Below are positions 32,801 through 43,759 of a stretch of DNA of 46,437 bases, piece after piece. The position numbers were made by a program, and so were the translations under genes. The stretch is from Emmonsiellopsis sp. PD_33 (lineage: Eukaryota; Ascomycota; Eurotiomycetes; Onygenales; Ajellomycetaceae), in contig JANTQF010000283.1 in assembly GCA_032988165.1 (NCBI GenBank), forward strand, positions 1 through 46,437. Direction: 5' to 3'. A model generated the notes under the pieces. The model searched no databases. It was not told the DNA's origin and worked only from the letters and a program-made list of their open reading frames with translations. How positions within the stretch are numbered: position 1 is the stretch's first letter; each line of letters opens with the position of its first letter.

Positions 32801-34122
32801 CATCTATCATTATGTCATTCCATTAACTCATTTTGATAGGCATCTTGAGTTGATGTGCATGTCTCCTATTGCTCATTATTTAACAAAAGTGTTGTACAAA
32901 ATGTGTGGGATTAACAAGAAAAAGGTAGTATTATTTACCTACAGACTGAACACTATGTGGCTAGCATTCATAGTGTGCTCCAATTTTAACATGAAGATAA
33001 TATAGTTGCAGGGGGGTATGACTCAGGAGGAACAGGATATAATCATTAATGACTTTAATAATGAGAAGTTAGGAAAAATTGAAGTTTTGATTATAATCAA
33101 TCATGTAGGAGGATTTGGTGCTAACCTGCAGCTAGGTGGGTGTCAGGCAATGATTTTGATTGAGTTACTACATAATTTGAATATAATATTCTAGATTATA
33201 GCACACACACATTAGTGTTGTAAATCTGACCTGCAAACCTGCCAGATTTCAAATCTAAAAAGAAAAAAGCCCTATGTTGGGCCTGATGCTGAGAACCTGC
33301 ATGGGTTTTTCAAACTCAATGGGTTTGTGCTAGTCCCAAATAGGCTTAGTGCTGACCACATTGAGCTTAGCACAGTCCTAATGTGGTTAGTGAAATCAGG
33401 CCTTAACATGCTAATCCAGATTTGGAACACACTAAGCCTAATATGATCAGTGCTAAGCCTATCTGGGACTAGTGCTAACCTGCAATGGGCTTTTCAGGTT
33501 GACCCCCCTCAACCCAATAACCCATTCAGGTGGGCACTCAAGGTAGTTTTTCAACCCAAATCTAAAAAAAAACAACACTAACACACATCATCTAGGTTAG
33601 AAAAGAGATGTTTATATATGAGTATTAACTATTAACTATACATTTTAATAGTACTAATATATGAATTTTACAAGGAAAGCAATCTCTAATATCTCTGCAC
33701 AGTTGAGTGGCCAGGTAGACTAGATAGATAGATTAGCAGAGAGAGCTATCAATTATCTGAATGTTCTAATGAGATGGAGGGAAGATCAGTTAGAATGAGG
33801 AAATCTAGTAGCTTTAAATCTTGAAATGTCTAATTTGTCAGTGTGAGGGAAAGAGCTCTACAAGAAAATTAGTGAGATACTAGTGCTACTCATGCTGGGG
33901 AATACCCCCAAAAAGACTTAAAAATCATAATGCAGGTAAAGGGTTATTCACAGACAACAATCTTATGAGCCTGCAAGTACTGTGATAGCAACAGTTATCC
34001 AGGAATAACCTTCTAATGAGAATATAGAGGATATTGTGAAGAATGAGATAGAGGCTGTAGAGTATAGAGAGAAACTGAAAGATGAGATGAAGGATACTGT
34101 ACAACTTGAACTTAAATTAGTA
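29898..34122 (+). pseudogene. SNF2/RAD5-like helicase pseudogene, split by a MITE
   Basis: A possible start at 29898 opens a segment with short repeats (GLKSPN-type). The ATPase core begins with the LH.HQV box (31310-31345). Motif I reads VDTMGLRKTL (about 31426-31455), motif II NEGH (32088-32106; DEGH with a G-to-A change), motif III SASPLLNKTRDF (32178-32215). Motif V is NHVGGFGANLQL (33089-33130) and motif VI is split: QIIAHT before and THHLG*KRDVYI after the 368-bp MITE. A C-terminal part (33600-34122) is Lys/Glu-rich and ends ELKLV. Open blocks at 32577-33005 and 33006-33194 are pieces of it. Dozens of transition-type stops make it inactive. SNF2 enzymes remodel chromatin with ATP. Introns were not resolved. 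Confidence 0.85.
33213..33580. mobile_element. hAT-like MITE inserted in helicase motif VI
   Basis: The 368-bp insert begins TAGTGTTGT and ends ACAACACTA, perfect 9-bp inverted ends that fit the hAT consensus (T/C)A(A/G)NG. Perfect 8-bp duplications ACACACAT flank it (33205-33212, 33581-33588), the hAT hallmark. Inside, TAGTCCCAAATAGGCTTAG (about 33330) pairs with CTAAGCCTATCTGGGACTA (about 33454), so it is also a foldback. Removing it restores helicase motif VI. Confidence 0.88.
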
Positions 34123-34691
34123 TAACTCTGGCTTTTCCTCTGAGAATCCCATATCTCAGTCTATTTATCAAGACAAATCTCTTTTATTATCCTCTTAATA
34201 AATGATCAGAATATAGTTTTCACTGAAGAAAAAGGTTTTTCAGCTCCATTCTTAGCTGCCAAATCTGCCTTTTCATTACCCTGTATCCCCATATGAGCTG
34301 GGACCCAGTGTAAATGAAATTGAACATCAGATTTTAGCCTCAAAGTCTGATTTAAAGCTCTTTGAATAGTATCCAGATTCATTTGACCATTATGAATCTC
34401 ATTTCTTTGGAGTCTCTTTAAGGCTGCTTGACTATCAGAGAAGATTCATACATTTTGAATAGTAGTATCTTCCCTAACCATCTTTCCTGCCAGAAGAAAG
34501 GCCTTTTGAATTGCAAAAAGCTCTGTATCAAAGACTTCACACTCCCTTCCTAGATTTCAGGAGTCTAAAGTATACCCAGAGTTCATTTTAGAATGTTTGA
34601 AAGCTAAATCAGCTCCTATATCACCCTGTTCACTTTTTGAACCATCTGAATATATTAATAAAGCTCTATCTTTATTAATCTTTTCTAGTTT
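34123..34691 (-). pseudogene. LINE RNase H domain (decayed)
   Basis: This continues the frame of the ORF at 34692-35465 past a stop. Reading on the minus strand gives ALLIYSDGSKSEQGDIGADL, DTELFAIQKAF, IFSDSQAALKRLQ and HWVPAHMGIQGNEKADLAA. These are the DEDD residues and the terminal HW.PAH.G..GNE.AD block of RNase H as found in Tad/I-clade LINEs. Stops come from TGG-to-TGA and CAA-to-TAA changes. RNase H would remove RNA from the element's RNA-DNA hybrid. The 3' end of the LINE is not marked by a clear tail. Confidence 0.85.
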
Positions 34692-35465
34692 TTAAAGATG
34701 CACTTTCTTTTCTTCCTCTTTTGATAAGATACTAATATCAATATCAATTAGATTCTGTAAAGTTTTTCTCCAAGGATATAACCTCTCATGATGAATACCT
34801 TCTATATTAAGGCTTCCAAAGCATCCTTTAATCATAGAACATATTCTATAAAGCTGGGAAGGCACTAACTTCAATGAATTCTCTGAGTTTTCATTCCAAT
34901 CTTCATACTTATCCCAATCTAACTCATTCCCTGAGTTATATGATAGATAAGATGAGGAAACTCTCTGTCTAATTGAATGTTTCAAGCTCATTTTCATTAT
35001 CCTTAAAGTATAATTCATACATGCCTTCTCCAGCCTTATCTCAGGAGGTGGAATAGAAGCTTCAATCTCCATGGCTCTATATGGAGAAGTCTTAAAAGCT
35101 TCTAGAATCCTTCTCAAAGCTTGATTCTGAAGTTTTTGAAACCAACTTAGATAATTCTTTTGATTCTTCCATGAAATCTGGACTGCAAAATCAGACACTG
35201 AGGCTGTGCAGGCTCTATAAAGTTGTCTCATAGCCTGAAAAGATAAACCTCTCTTAGTACTAGAAAGTCTAAGTATATTACTTAGTGTCTTCTCTGCCTG
35301 TGCCAGTCTGATCTTAACATGAGATTTAAAGGTTAACTTTGAATTCAACCAGACCCCTAGCCATCTAACTGACTCTTTAGGCTTGATTTCTCTTCCTAAT
35401 AGTGTAATAGAGTAACTCTTCTCTCTAGGTTTTGGAAAGAAATGAATCAATTCAGTCTTATCCAT
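34692..35465 (-). pseudogene. LINE ORF2, post-RT region
   Basis: This 257-codon open stretch starts MDKTELIHFFPKP and has RWLGVWLNSKLTFKSHV and LYRACTASVSDFAV. That is the region that follows the reverse transcriptase palm in Tad/I-like LINEs. It ends just before the RNase H domain. The preceding endonuclease ORF joins it in frame across a single TAG, so the whole RT core (including the YxDD box) is missing, apparently by an internal deletion. Confidence 0.85.
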
Positions 35466-35471
35466 ATCAAA

Positions 35472-36029
35472 CTAAATTAAATTTTCATCTCCTCTTTGAA
35501 AAACCTCCTGAGCAGCTTCCTCTATATCCCACCAGAAGTGATGTGCATTAAAATCCCCACTAATAATAGAGAACTTCTCTGGTTTAAAGTCCTTTAAAGC
35601 CCTATTAAAAGTCCAGCTTCTATTATTTTCTTCCAAAGATCTCTCATTATAAATATTGATCAGCTGTATAGGCTCAATCTGATCAAATTTATCAATAATG
35701 TCTCCAACTAAGATATCAGAATCTGAGATTAAATCATATCTTAGATTTAATTGAAATCTGGATCTTTCCCTAGAGTATATTGCAACCCTAGGCCTGACAT
35801 CAGTTTTTTCTGGAAGAAAGCAATAGTAGCTTGGATGGGAAATCAAAAACTGTTGCTCTTTATTAAAGTTCCCCTCCTGAATAAGGATGAAATCAATTTT
35901 CTCCTCAAAAGCTATATTTAAATAAGAATATAGAGGTTTACTTGATCTCCCTATATTATTTTGAATAAAAGTAACCTTTGAGGAATCTTTTTTTGTCTTT
36001 TTTTGAGTGTTTTTTGATGTAATAAACAT
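35472..36029 (-). pseudogene. LINE ORF2, AP-like endonuclease domain
   Basis: The 185-codon open stretch shows EEP (exonuclease-endonuclease-phosphatase) motifs: VTFIQNNIGRSS near residue 22, DFILIQE near 46, QLINIYNE and GDFNAHHFWWD near 155-165. The endonuclease would nick target DNA to prime reverse transcription. The block ends at GDENLI and a TAG, after which the post-RT region follows directly. It starts 42 bp after ORF1 ends, the usual two-ORF LINE layout. Confidence 0.87.
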
Positions 36030-36071
36030 GAGAAAGAAATAAGTAAAGTTATAGTAAAGATTTAACTCTAC

Positions 36072-37547
36072 TTAAAGCTCCATCTCATCATCATTAGTGA
36101 TTTCAACAGCTATCATTTCCTCTAATCTTTCCAAGGCTCTTCCATTTGACTTGGTGGGAGTCTTTGGAGAGTTCTGAGGAGCTAACTGCTTCTTTTTCAT
36201 AGGAGATCTATGATTTGGGGTCTTTTCAACCTGAGAATTTCTTCTTTTTCCATTCAAAGTAGTTGAAATCTCAGGCTCAGGGGTTTTTTCTCTATTCCTC
36301 TCTGTCCTATCTCTCTGTTTTGGAGCCAGAGAGCATTGTAGGGAGCTTGAGAGATGACTTTCCTTACAATTACTACATTTAATAATAGTATGAGGACAAG
36401 TTTTCCCAATTATAGGATAGAGTAAATAAGAATACTCTCTAGTATTATGATTTTAAGTACAAATACCACAAGAAATCATTCTCTTACAGGAGTTAGAGAA
36501 GTGTCCCCATCTTTGACATTTTCTACACTGAGTACTAGCCTTTAGCTTTGATTTTGAGTCAATAAACTTATATATTCTCAGCTTTAAGCCAGCTATCTTC
36601 AGAGAAGAGATTTTTGCTTGTTCTGGAGTTATAATAGTAATTATAACTGTTCTAATTCTTCTTCTCTGTCTGTCTTTATAGCTACTCAGCCAGATTGGAT
36701 CTCTTTTCAGTTGGATAGGGTTAAACTCTTCAATTTCTTGTCTTAAGAAGAACATACCCTCCTCACCTTTAAAGATATCAACTGGAATATCATGTAGGAT
36801 CAGTTTACCCCATTTTTCATCTCTATCTAAAGATATTGATGTTTGAAGCTTTTCCTCCAAGGTAGGCCTCCATTTCTTCTCATTTTGAAGAAGATAGTTA
36901 GCACTATAGTCATTTGAAGTGGTTATAACTATAGAACCTCTCATATAGGAGTTAGAAATAGTAGAAACTACCTTCAGAGTTTTTTCCTCCATCTGATCAG
37001 ATGAAAAGCATTGATTCAGCTCATTTCTAAGTCCAAAAATAAACTTAGAATCAGTAAAAAGACTTAGAACCTCTTTATTATCAGGCTTCAGAATGAGCCT
37101 ATATTTCTTTGACTGAAGAAGATTTTCTTTTCTTTTCTCCTCAAGCTTTAAAGGAGCATTTTGAGTAGTTTTACCAGCTATATAGCTGGGTTTTTCAGCA
37201 GTTTTTTGCACAGGTTTTTGAGCATAGTTTGAGATAGATCTAGACACTGCCTGAGCATATATCTGACTAGAATCAGGAGAGACTTGTACTTGAGAAAAGA
37301 GGATAACTTTGATTGACTTTATAGTCTCTACCTTAAACTTGAGGATTTCATCAAGCTGCTTTAACATGGGAATTAATAGATCTCTAATTTCCCTAGATTC
37401 TTCCTGAAACACTTGACTTTTCAGAAGACTAGCAGCAACTTGAAGATTCTCAATCTCTTGAGCTTGTTTTTGAAACTCATCTCTTTTCTTTTTCTTTAAA
37501 ATCTCTATCTCAGGGACTTTTTGAACAGGTGTTTTTCCATGTTTCAC
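36072..37547 (-). pseudogene. LINE ORF1, Gag-like with zinc knuckles
   Basis: The frame runs 491 codons with one premature TAA (36453-36455) that splits it into ORFs of 364 and about 126 codons. Residues 1-60 are Lys/Glu-rich and probably coiled-coil. A zinc knuckle CRKCQRWGHFSNSCKR is at residues 345-360, and a second, CSNCKESHLSSSLQC, lies after the stop. A basic Pro/Lys/Ser-rich tail closes the protein. ORF1 proteins bind element RNA. The TAA fits CAA plus one C-to-T change. Confidence 0.85.
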
Positions 37548-38869
37548 TCAGATAACTAACTTGGTCAGAGTCTAGTTAAATGAGAACTGATTTTACCCTT
37601 TAGTTTAGCAACTAAACTAGATTTTTCAAGAGAATCTAGAAACTAAAAGTAGTTTTTAGAGATAAACCACTAAAATCTTCACAGACCCTCCAAGTGCTAC
37701 AAAAGGGGAAAAAGGAGATTTTTGATTTCAAAGCTAAATAGCAAAGAAATGACAGTTTTTTGAAGAAAAGCTGCCAAAAAATACCCAGTTTTTTGAAGAG
37801 AAACTGCTCAAAACTAGCCAGGCTTTATTTATCTTCAAGAAATCTTCCCCATATAACAAGTATATAGCTCAAAAGTCTCAAAAACAGTCTAAAACCAGCA
37901 AATAAACATAAAAGGAGATAAGTATTTGACAGTAGCTCTCCAGCATGTAGGAAATATGAATGGGAAGGGCAGAAACAGTCTTGTTTTATTCACCCAAGAG
38001 TAAAACCCAGGAAAAAACCTCTATCTTTTGCAGAAAATAATATTTCCCAAGGAAACTATTAAGTTCTCCTGCTTATTATAGGCCTCATCTCACAATAAGA
38101 TTATGTCCTGCAATATTCAATAGCTTCTATAACTAACTGAGATCCTCCTCAGTCAAAATAGACCACTATATCCTACTAAATAGCTCTGAGTTTGCAAAGA
38201 GAATCAACTGGGAAATACCCCAATTAAGTATCACACTCTCTATCACCAGATATATATATATAAGAATATATTTTTATATATCTTTTGTTTGCAGGGACCA
38301 AGCTACATCTCAGACAAAGAAATTCCTTCTCTAATATCAAGTATAGGGGGGGGGGGTGTTTTGAAGGAAGGAGGACATTTCAAAGGAAGGAGGATGTTTG
38401 GTGATAAGGATTGATAGTAGCTTTCTTATCAGATAAGCTCTGTTTTGAAGGTGTGCCAGCCAAATTGGCTGGGGAAGGTTGGGAGAGAGGCTTGGCACGG
38501 CAGGAGAGGGAAAATCAAAATGATCAGAGTTTTTGCAGGCAATTGAAACTGCAATAACTCAACCAATTTGACTTGGAAATGCTTGGCAGTTCTTCCAAAA
38601 GAAAGAATAGGCTTTGATCTACCTGTCACTCAATTTATATGATGTTTGGACCAGCAGTTGTGGTGCTGTGGTGAAAAAGAGGGATAACCTCCCATTTTTT
38701 TGATGAAACCACATTTTCGCACACCACACCCCCAATTTTGGTCCAAATCTCACCAAAATTGAATGGCAAATAGATCTCAATGAGGGCTTTTGAATGAGGG
38801 TATTTGCATTCAGAAATTTAAAGGGGAAGACATGTTTGAAGAATCACAACTATTTCCTTTTGCTGAGAA
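37548..38869 (-). other. LINE 5' UTR or promoter region, tentative
   Basis: The DNA upstream of ORF1 carries short internal repeats such as CAGTTTTTTGAAGA at about 37752 and 37789, a (TA)n run (38252-38282) and a 10-12-base G run (38347-38358). There is a surviving CpG in TTTTCGCACACC (38717). It probably belongs to the LINE 5' end. I cannot fix where that end lies. The 66-aa minus ORF (38429-38629) has no known motif. Confidence 0.4.
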
Positions 38870-41800
38870 ACTTCTTATTCCTGTCTGAGATGATGCAAGA
38901 TGGTGTGCCCTAGTCACCTATTACTAATTGCTTGATAAATAGCTTAGCTCAGGATTCTACATCCCAATCTTAGCATCCTGAGATGAAGGCTGTTCTCTTG
39001 CTTATCTTGCAAGTAACAGTTATGTCAGTATTGAATCATCCCTTGGGGAGATCAAGAACAATGTCAATTGTGACTGTATGAAATAGAGATGATTCTATGA
39101 TGATTGACTGCAGTGTATTATATAGCTTATAATGGCAAGTAGCATTTTGCAGGCAGCTGGTGCAGTAGTAGATATATTTCTTGATAAGGTGAGACTTTTT
39201 ATAGATGAATAATCCATCTAACTTTTCTATAATCTGCTGAGGTCTGAGGTGTACATCTGAGTGTATAATCTTGATAATGTTGCTGACAAGGGGTTAGAGA
39301 ATGTAGAGCTACACAGTATCCCTATAATTATAATACAGTAGGTTATTATCAGGATTAATGTAATATAATAGCTTGGTTTGATTTTCCATGAGCAGCACAT
39401 TGTTTGCCTTTATGACTCCTAAGATTGTAGTCAGCCTTGAGTCTTACTGGTAGGCATCCAGAAGTCTTTATCAGAACTGTGGGGATATTATAACTACAGT
39501 AGCTGTATAATCTACTAGAAATGTATCTGTGACCTCAGCTGCTAGATTCTCTAGAGGCTCATTCTAATCTATAGGTGCATCTAACTGTAATTGTGATAGT
39601 GCATCTGGTACAATATGCATGCAACCAGGTTTATGAAATATTTGCAAGTTGAAGTGCTATATATACTGAGCAGCCTGAATGAGCCTTAAGTTGAGCTTAT
39701 CTATAAATAAGATAGTCAGTAATGTCTATCTGATGATTTGCAGTATAGCTGAGTAATCAGTATATATAATCACTGGAAGTTCTGTGATCTCAATCATATG
39801 TCATACTTTTTTGAGCATCCAGACCAGACATGTGACCTTCAGTTTAATTAGCCAGTATCTAGTTTCTACTGGTATGAGAATCTTAGAGAGGAACATGATG
39901 AGCTCTACTATAGTTATTAGTTAATGAAGATAGAGTTTTAAAGTCTAGAGTTTTTTCATGCTATATCTCCTTGAGTGGTGCTCATTCTAATTTTACATGG
40001 AATATTATTACTCTGAAGCCCCTCTACTTGGAAGCATTAACATTGAAAAAGAGATAGTGCATGTTGTTGTGATACACCAGAAAGAGGCCCTTAATAAATA
40101 CTGCCTGTATATTATTAAATGCCTTCTCTTCTTTTTCTGTAGGCTTTCCAAGGGATGTCTGGGCAGAGAATTAAGTCTGTAATCTTTCTTTTACTGATGC
40201 ATCCTTGAGGAGTATCATCCCCCATGCTTGTAAGGGTTCTGCATGATATGCATAAAAAGGCATGTAATTTCTTAACTATCCTGTCATACTAAGATAAGTC
40301 TCTAGGTCCTTCAGGTTTTTAGGGAATGTGATTTTTACCAGTGTGACAATATAGTCCTCTATCAGAGTGAGGCCCAGGGATGAGACCTTATACTCTAGTA
40401 GTCTGACTGAAGGGAAACTGATAAATGCCTTCTTTAGGTTGATAATGATGTTTTTGTTATGAAACAGGCTGAAGATCTTTCTTAGATGTTTGCTATGTTT
40501 TTTCATGATGATACTTGTAATGACTAGGTTATTAATATAGTAGTGAATGAACTTCTTGAACTTTTTAAGGAAGAGGTTGATTTTACACTGTACATATGCT
40601 GATGAGTTTATATATCTCATTATTGCAACTAAAGGAATCTCTTATTCACAGTGTGATATAACTAATAAATATTATTAGTGGTCACAGCAGACTCTCCATT
40701 GGTAGAAGAAGCTTGTGCAGTTAAGAATAGTGATATAGTGGTATCTTTTTATAAAGTTGATGACCTCTGCCTGTGGTTTTCAGGATCATGTGACCAGTTC
40801 ATGTGATCATATGTAGCCCTATCATGCTGCCTAGCACTACTACATACTACACCCCTTTTCATACTACAGTCTTGCCTATTTTATTGTATATAATCACACA
40901 ATCTTTTCTATAGCTTTCATAGAATCAGACACCTTCAGAATCACATGCCTGCTGTGTCATTAGATATACATCAGATTCAACTATCTTATTCAGTTTCCTA
41001 ACATTGATTACAGGATAGCCTTTTTATACTCTATTAACCTCCTTCCAAACCACAAATACTGAATATCCTAAGGGGATATGATTCATTGCCTATTCCATAT
41101 GTCCCTAAGCATGCAATTTATTGAAGAGCTCATCTATGACTTTATGGTTCTTCTAGCCTAGAGAGTATACTTTTACTTGGGTCTGGAGCTTATGATTCTT
41201 CAGTGGTAAGAGGGGAATTTACATCTACTCCTCCTCTAGCAGGTTCACAGCATTGCTGTAGTCTTTCTAAATTTCAGGGAATTTATTGCAGATCTGCATG
41301 AAATACTTTACAGTCTTCTCATTACTATAAATTATTATATCATTAGGTAGTTTTACTTCTACCTCTATGAGGTTGATGTTAATAGCATGTAGGGATTCCT
41401 CTAGTAACTCTAGTATATCCAGGTTGTCATTCAGCTTCTATTAGAACTACTATTTAGAGAGGCTGAGAGCTAATGATTCTACTGTGAGATTAATCAAGTA
41501 TATACTAGTAGCATCATATTCTCTTAGAGTGCTAATATGAGATCTCTGTGGGATTGTGACCTACCTATTCATGTTGTTGATGATATGGGTGAATAGGAGA
41601 TTATAGTCCATGATTTGCATATATGCCTGGAGTGGTAGTATAGTAGGATTAAAGATATAGTCCCTCTCTGTAGGTAAATATTCCTCTTTGTCAAGGTAGC
41701 ATCTAAGGGAAATTTTCACCTCTAATCTGAATGAAATAATGACTTTAACATCTAAATATACTAATCTAGTAACTTAATGATCTTTTCTTGATATCACTGA

Positions 41801-41910
41801 AATCTTAGCTTCTGCATTCTTATATGACTTTATTTGCAGCATCCTCTTATCTAGATCTATAGTGATGCTCTCTTGTACCATATTATCTATACTGAGCATA
41901 AAGCTGCTGC
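38870..41910 (-). pseudogene. Ty3/Gypsy pol relic: protease, RT, RNase H, integrase start
   Basis: On the minus strand from 41890: a protease-like region, then RT with YSVFVVWKEVNRV and KGYPVINVRKLNKIVESDVY (about 41060-40975). The palm is in the open stretch 40276-40620, where the YxDD box reads YINN (Asp-to-Asn by G-to-A). RNase H follows (FFNVNASK, VIIYTDYSAILQ, PGCMHIVPDALSQL, about 40000-39590). Next comes an integrase HHCC zinc region (IHSDVHLRPQQIIEKL...CTSC, about 39280-39150) and the core start TIDIVLDLPKG and IISDRNKKF. It ends there at about 38870. Stops are frequent. The wording differs from the 22-24 kb relic, so these are two different families. Confidence 0.87.
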
Positions 41911-42130
41911 TGGGATGGGATGGGATGGGATGGGAAACTGTCTCTATATATTTATCCTGTAGATATTAATCCCATCCTGTCTCATACTGAAATGTGTGCT
42001 CCCATGTCCTATCCCATAATCAAATTAAAATCCCATGTCCTGTCCTGTTGCATGAATGGTTCTCCTGTGTCCTGTCCCATCCTATCCCATAAATAGATGG
42101 GATGGGATGGGATGGGAAGGGAAATCCCAG
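41911..42130. repeat. GGGAT/ATCCC minisatellite cluster
   Basis: GGGAT pentamers run at 41914-41937 and 42097-42121. The 160 bp between them is full of degenerate CCCAT and GTCCT units on the same strand, so the outer runs can pair with the centre. No gene is present. Confidence 0.8.
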
Positions 42131-42312
42131 GTACAATAATAAATCATACACAGTTAGAAATCATCATGAAAAATTTCATATAGATTGTTACCATTTCTCA
42201 TTACATTTTTTCTACTGTATTAATTTTCCACTTATTATAGTATTGAGCTAATACTCACTCCATATCATCATATCATCCCTACTATGTATCTACTCCTCAG
42301 TATCCAGAGCTG
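42131..42312. other. AT-rich spacer downstream of the H3-like gene
   Basis: This spacer holds no recognisable gene. By position it would include the 3' end of the minus-strand H3-like transcript; a defined signal is not visible. Confidence 0.4.
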
Positions 42313-43418
42313 CTACAGGCTCTTGGGCTGCTCTCCATGCTCCTCAACCACACCCTCCTCAGGCTTGTCAACCACAGGCTCTGAAACCCCATGCTCCCTG
42401 GCCCCATGCAGCACATCCCTCTCTACCACAGGCTCCATAACCCCATGCTCCTTTGACACAGGCCCCTTGACCACAGACTTCACCACACAGCCTTCCTCCC
42501 CATTCTTCAGGATCAAAACCAGGTCTGCTGGATCAAGCTCCATGTCTCTATCTCCATCTTCCTCACTTGCAGTACCCTCCTCTTTCTCACTATCAACCCA
42601 GTCCTCATCATCTGATGTATCCACATCAAAGTCATCCAACCCACACCCTGCCACCTGTGTCTCCATGCCATAGCCTTTGGTCTTTACTCCCTACTCCTTA
42701 TTCTCTCCCACAGCTACCTCCAGCTTTGCACCTCCAAAGTATGGACAGCTCACCCCTCTCAAAATTGACAGAACAAGCTGCATATCATCAACTTGGAGGG
42801 TCTTCTTCTGGTGATGGGCCAGGCAGAGATTTACACCTGGAGTACTATCAGCATCATATCATTAATAGACTGTTACATTATCTTGTTACCTACATTTGAA
42901 GAGTGTCACCAGTGTCTCCTCACTAATGAGGTGCAGACAATCAATGGCCTCAGCCTGGACATAATACTCATCACCCAGATTTTTCCTACCTACCTTGGGT
43001 AAATCCTGAATTATCTTCCTCACAAGCTGACCAAATGGCCCTATTCCCAAAACTAGGTGCACACTTGTCTGCCAAAATGTAATCTCCTTCTCTTCAACTA
43101 ATCTAGCTGTTAGCAAACCATTAATATTATTCTGGATAGTATCTTACCTGATAGACCAGCTGGTGGCTATGGCTCAGGCTCAATACCAGCATAGTCTCTG
43201 GCTCTGTGCTCACCATCTGCTTCAAGCCATACCTTTTGATTATTAGCCCACTCCTTGTGGTCCTCACAATACTTCTTCACTGTGAAGGCCTTGTTATGTT
43301 TCTTGCAGATCCCAGGGGAGCACTTGCAGTTGATCAGGTAGTAGCTGAAAATAAACCCACATATTAGTTCATGCATCAGTTTCTAGGGGAAGAAGGCTGG
43401 AGACACATACCTAGACAT
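42313..43418 (-). pseudogene. Histone H3-like fold protein with Cys/His N-terminus and acidic tail
   Basis: Four exons are inferred: 43411-43418, 43148-43344, 42890-43097 and 42313-42844. Introns are 66, 50 and 45 nt, all GT-AG, and the phases fit. Residues 9-32 have C9, C11, C16, H19, C29, H32, a possible zinc site. Residues 73-168 align with histone H3 from alpha-N to the C-terminus: EITFWQTS, PFGQLVRKIIQDL (H3 PFQRLVREIAQDF), VQAEAIDCL, ETLVTLF, VNLCLAHH, DDMQLVLSILRG. A loop insertion of about 8 residues separates alpha-1 from alpha-2. A strongly Asp/Glu-rich tail follows. Two TAG codons (43167-43169, 42691-42693) interrupt the frame; each fits CAG plus C-to-T. Canonical H3 is about 136 aa and has a basic N-tail, absent here. 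It could be a domesticated or element-borne histone mimic. Function is unknown. The plus ORF 42284-42673 is antisense. Confidence 0.72.
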
Positions 43419-43759
43419 ACTGCTAGATGGAGGTGGTTGGGATGGGGGGGGAGTCAGAGATAGAGATTTTGGAGACTGCAAAAGAGAAGAGAAGAGGAGA
43501 GAAAAATGAGGAGGAGAAGAGAAGGGAAAGAGGGGTAAACATGATGCATTGCTGGTTGTGATCAAAATAATTTCCATTTTGAGTGTTACTGGGGGGAATA
43601 ATCTGAACCTGTTACCTAGATCTATTACTATGTAAACATGTCCTATAATTGCTCTCATCAATCCCAGTACACCATCATTCTAACATTCATTGCACCATAC
43701 AAGAGACATTAACATTCAGAGTTGCCATAGAACACATAATGTCCAGCCCCTAATTACTG
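43419..43759. promoter_or_regulatory. Divergent promoter region
   Basis: A 341-bp gap separates two divergent start codons. It contains a long purine run on plus, a CT-rich run on minus (about 43470-43535), upstream of the minus ATG. CT-rich tracts are common upstream of fungal start sites. The ORF at 43383-43661 is this tract read as protein. No specific factor site is identified. Confidence 0.5.

Noticed and set aside
41911..42130. Interstitial telomere repeat
   Set aside because: The unit is GGGAT, not TTAGGG, and is mixed with degenerate CCCAT units.
42284..42673. 129-aa Ser/Pro-rich plus-strand ORF
   Set aside because: It is antisense to the Asp/Glu-rich tail of the H3-like gene; acidic codons read backwards give Ser and Pro.
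43383..43661. 92-aa minus ORF upstream of the H3-like gene
   Set aside because: Its Ser/Pro/Phe-rich body is the CT-rich promoter tract; the ATG at 43418 with the 43345-43410 intron gives a better gene start.
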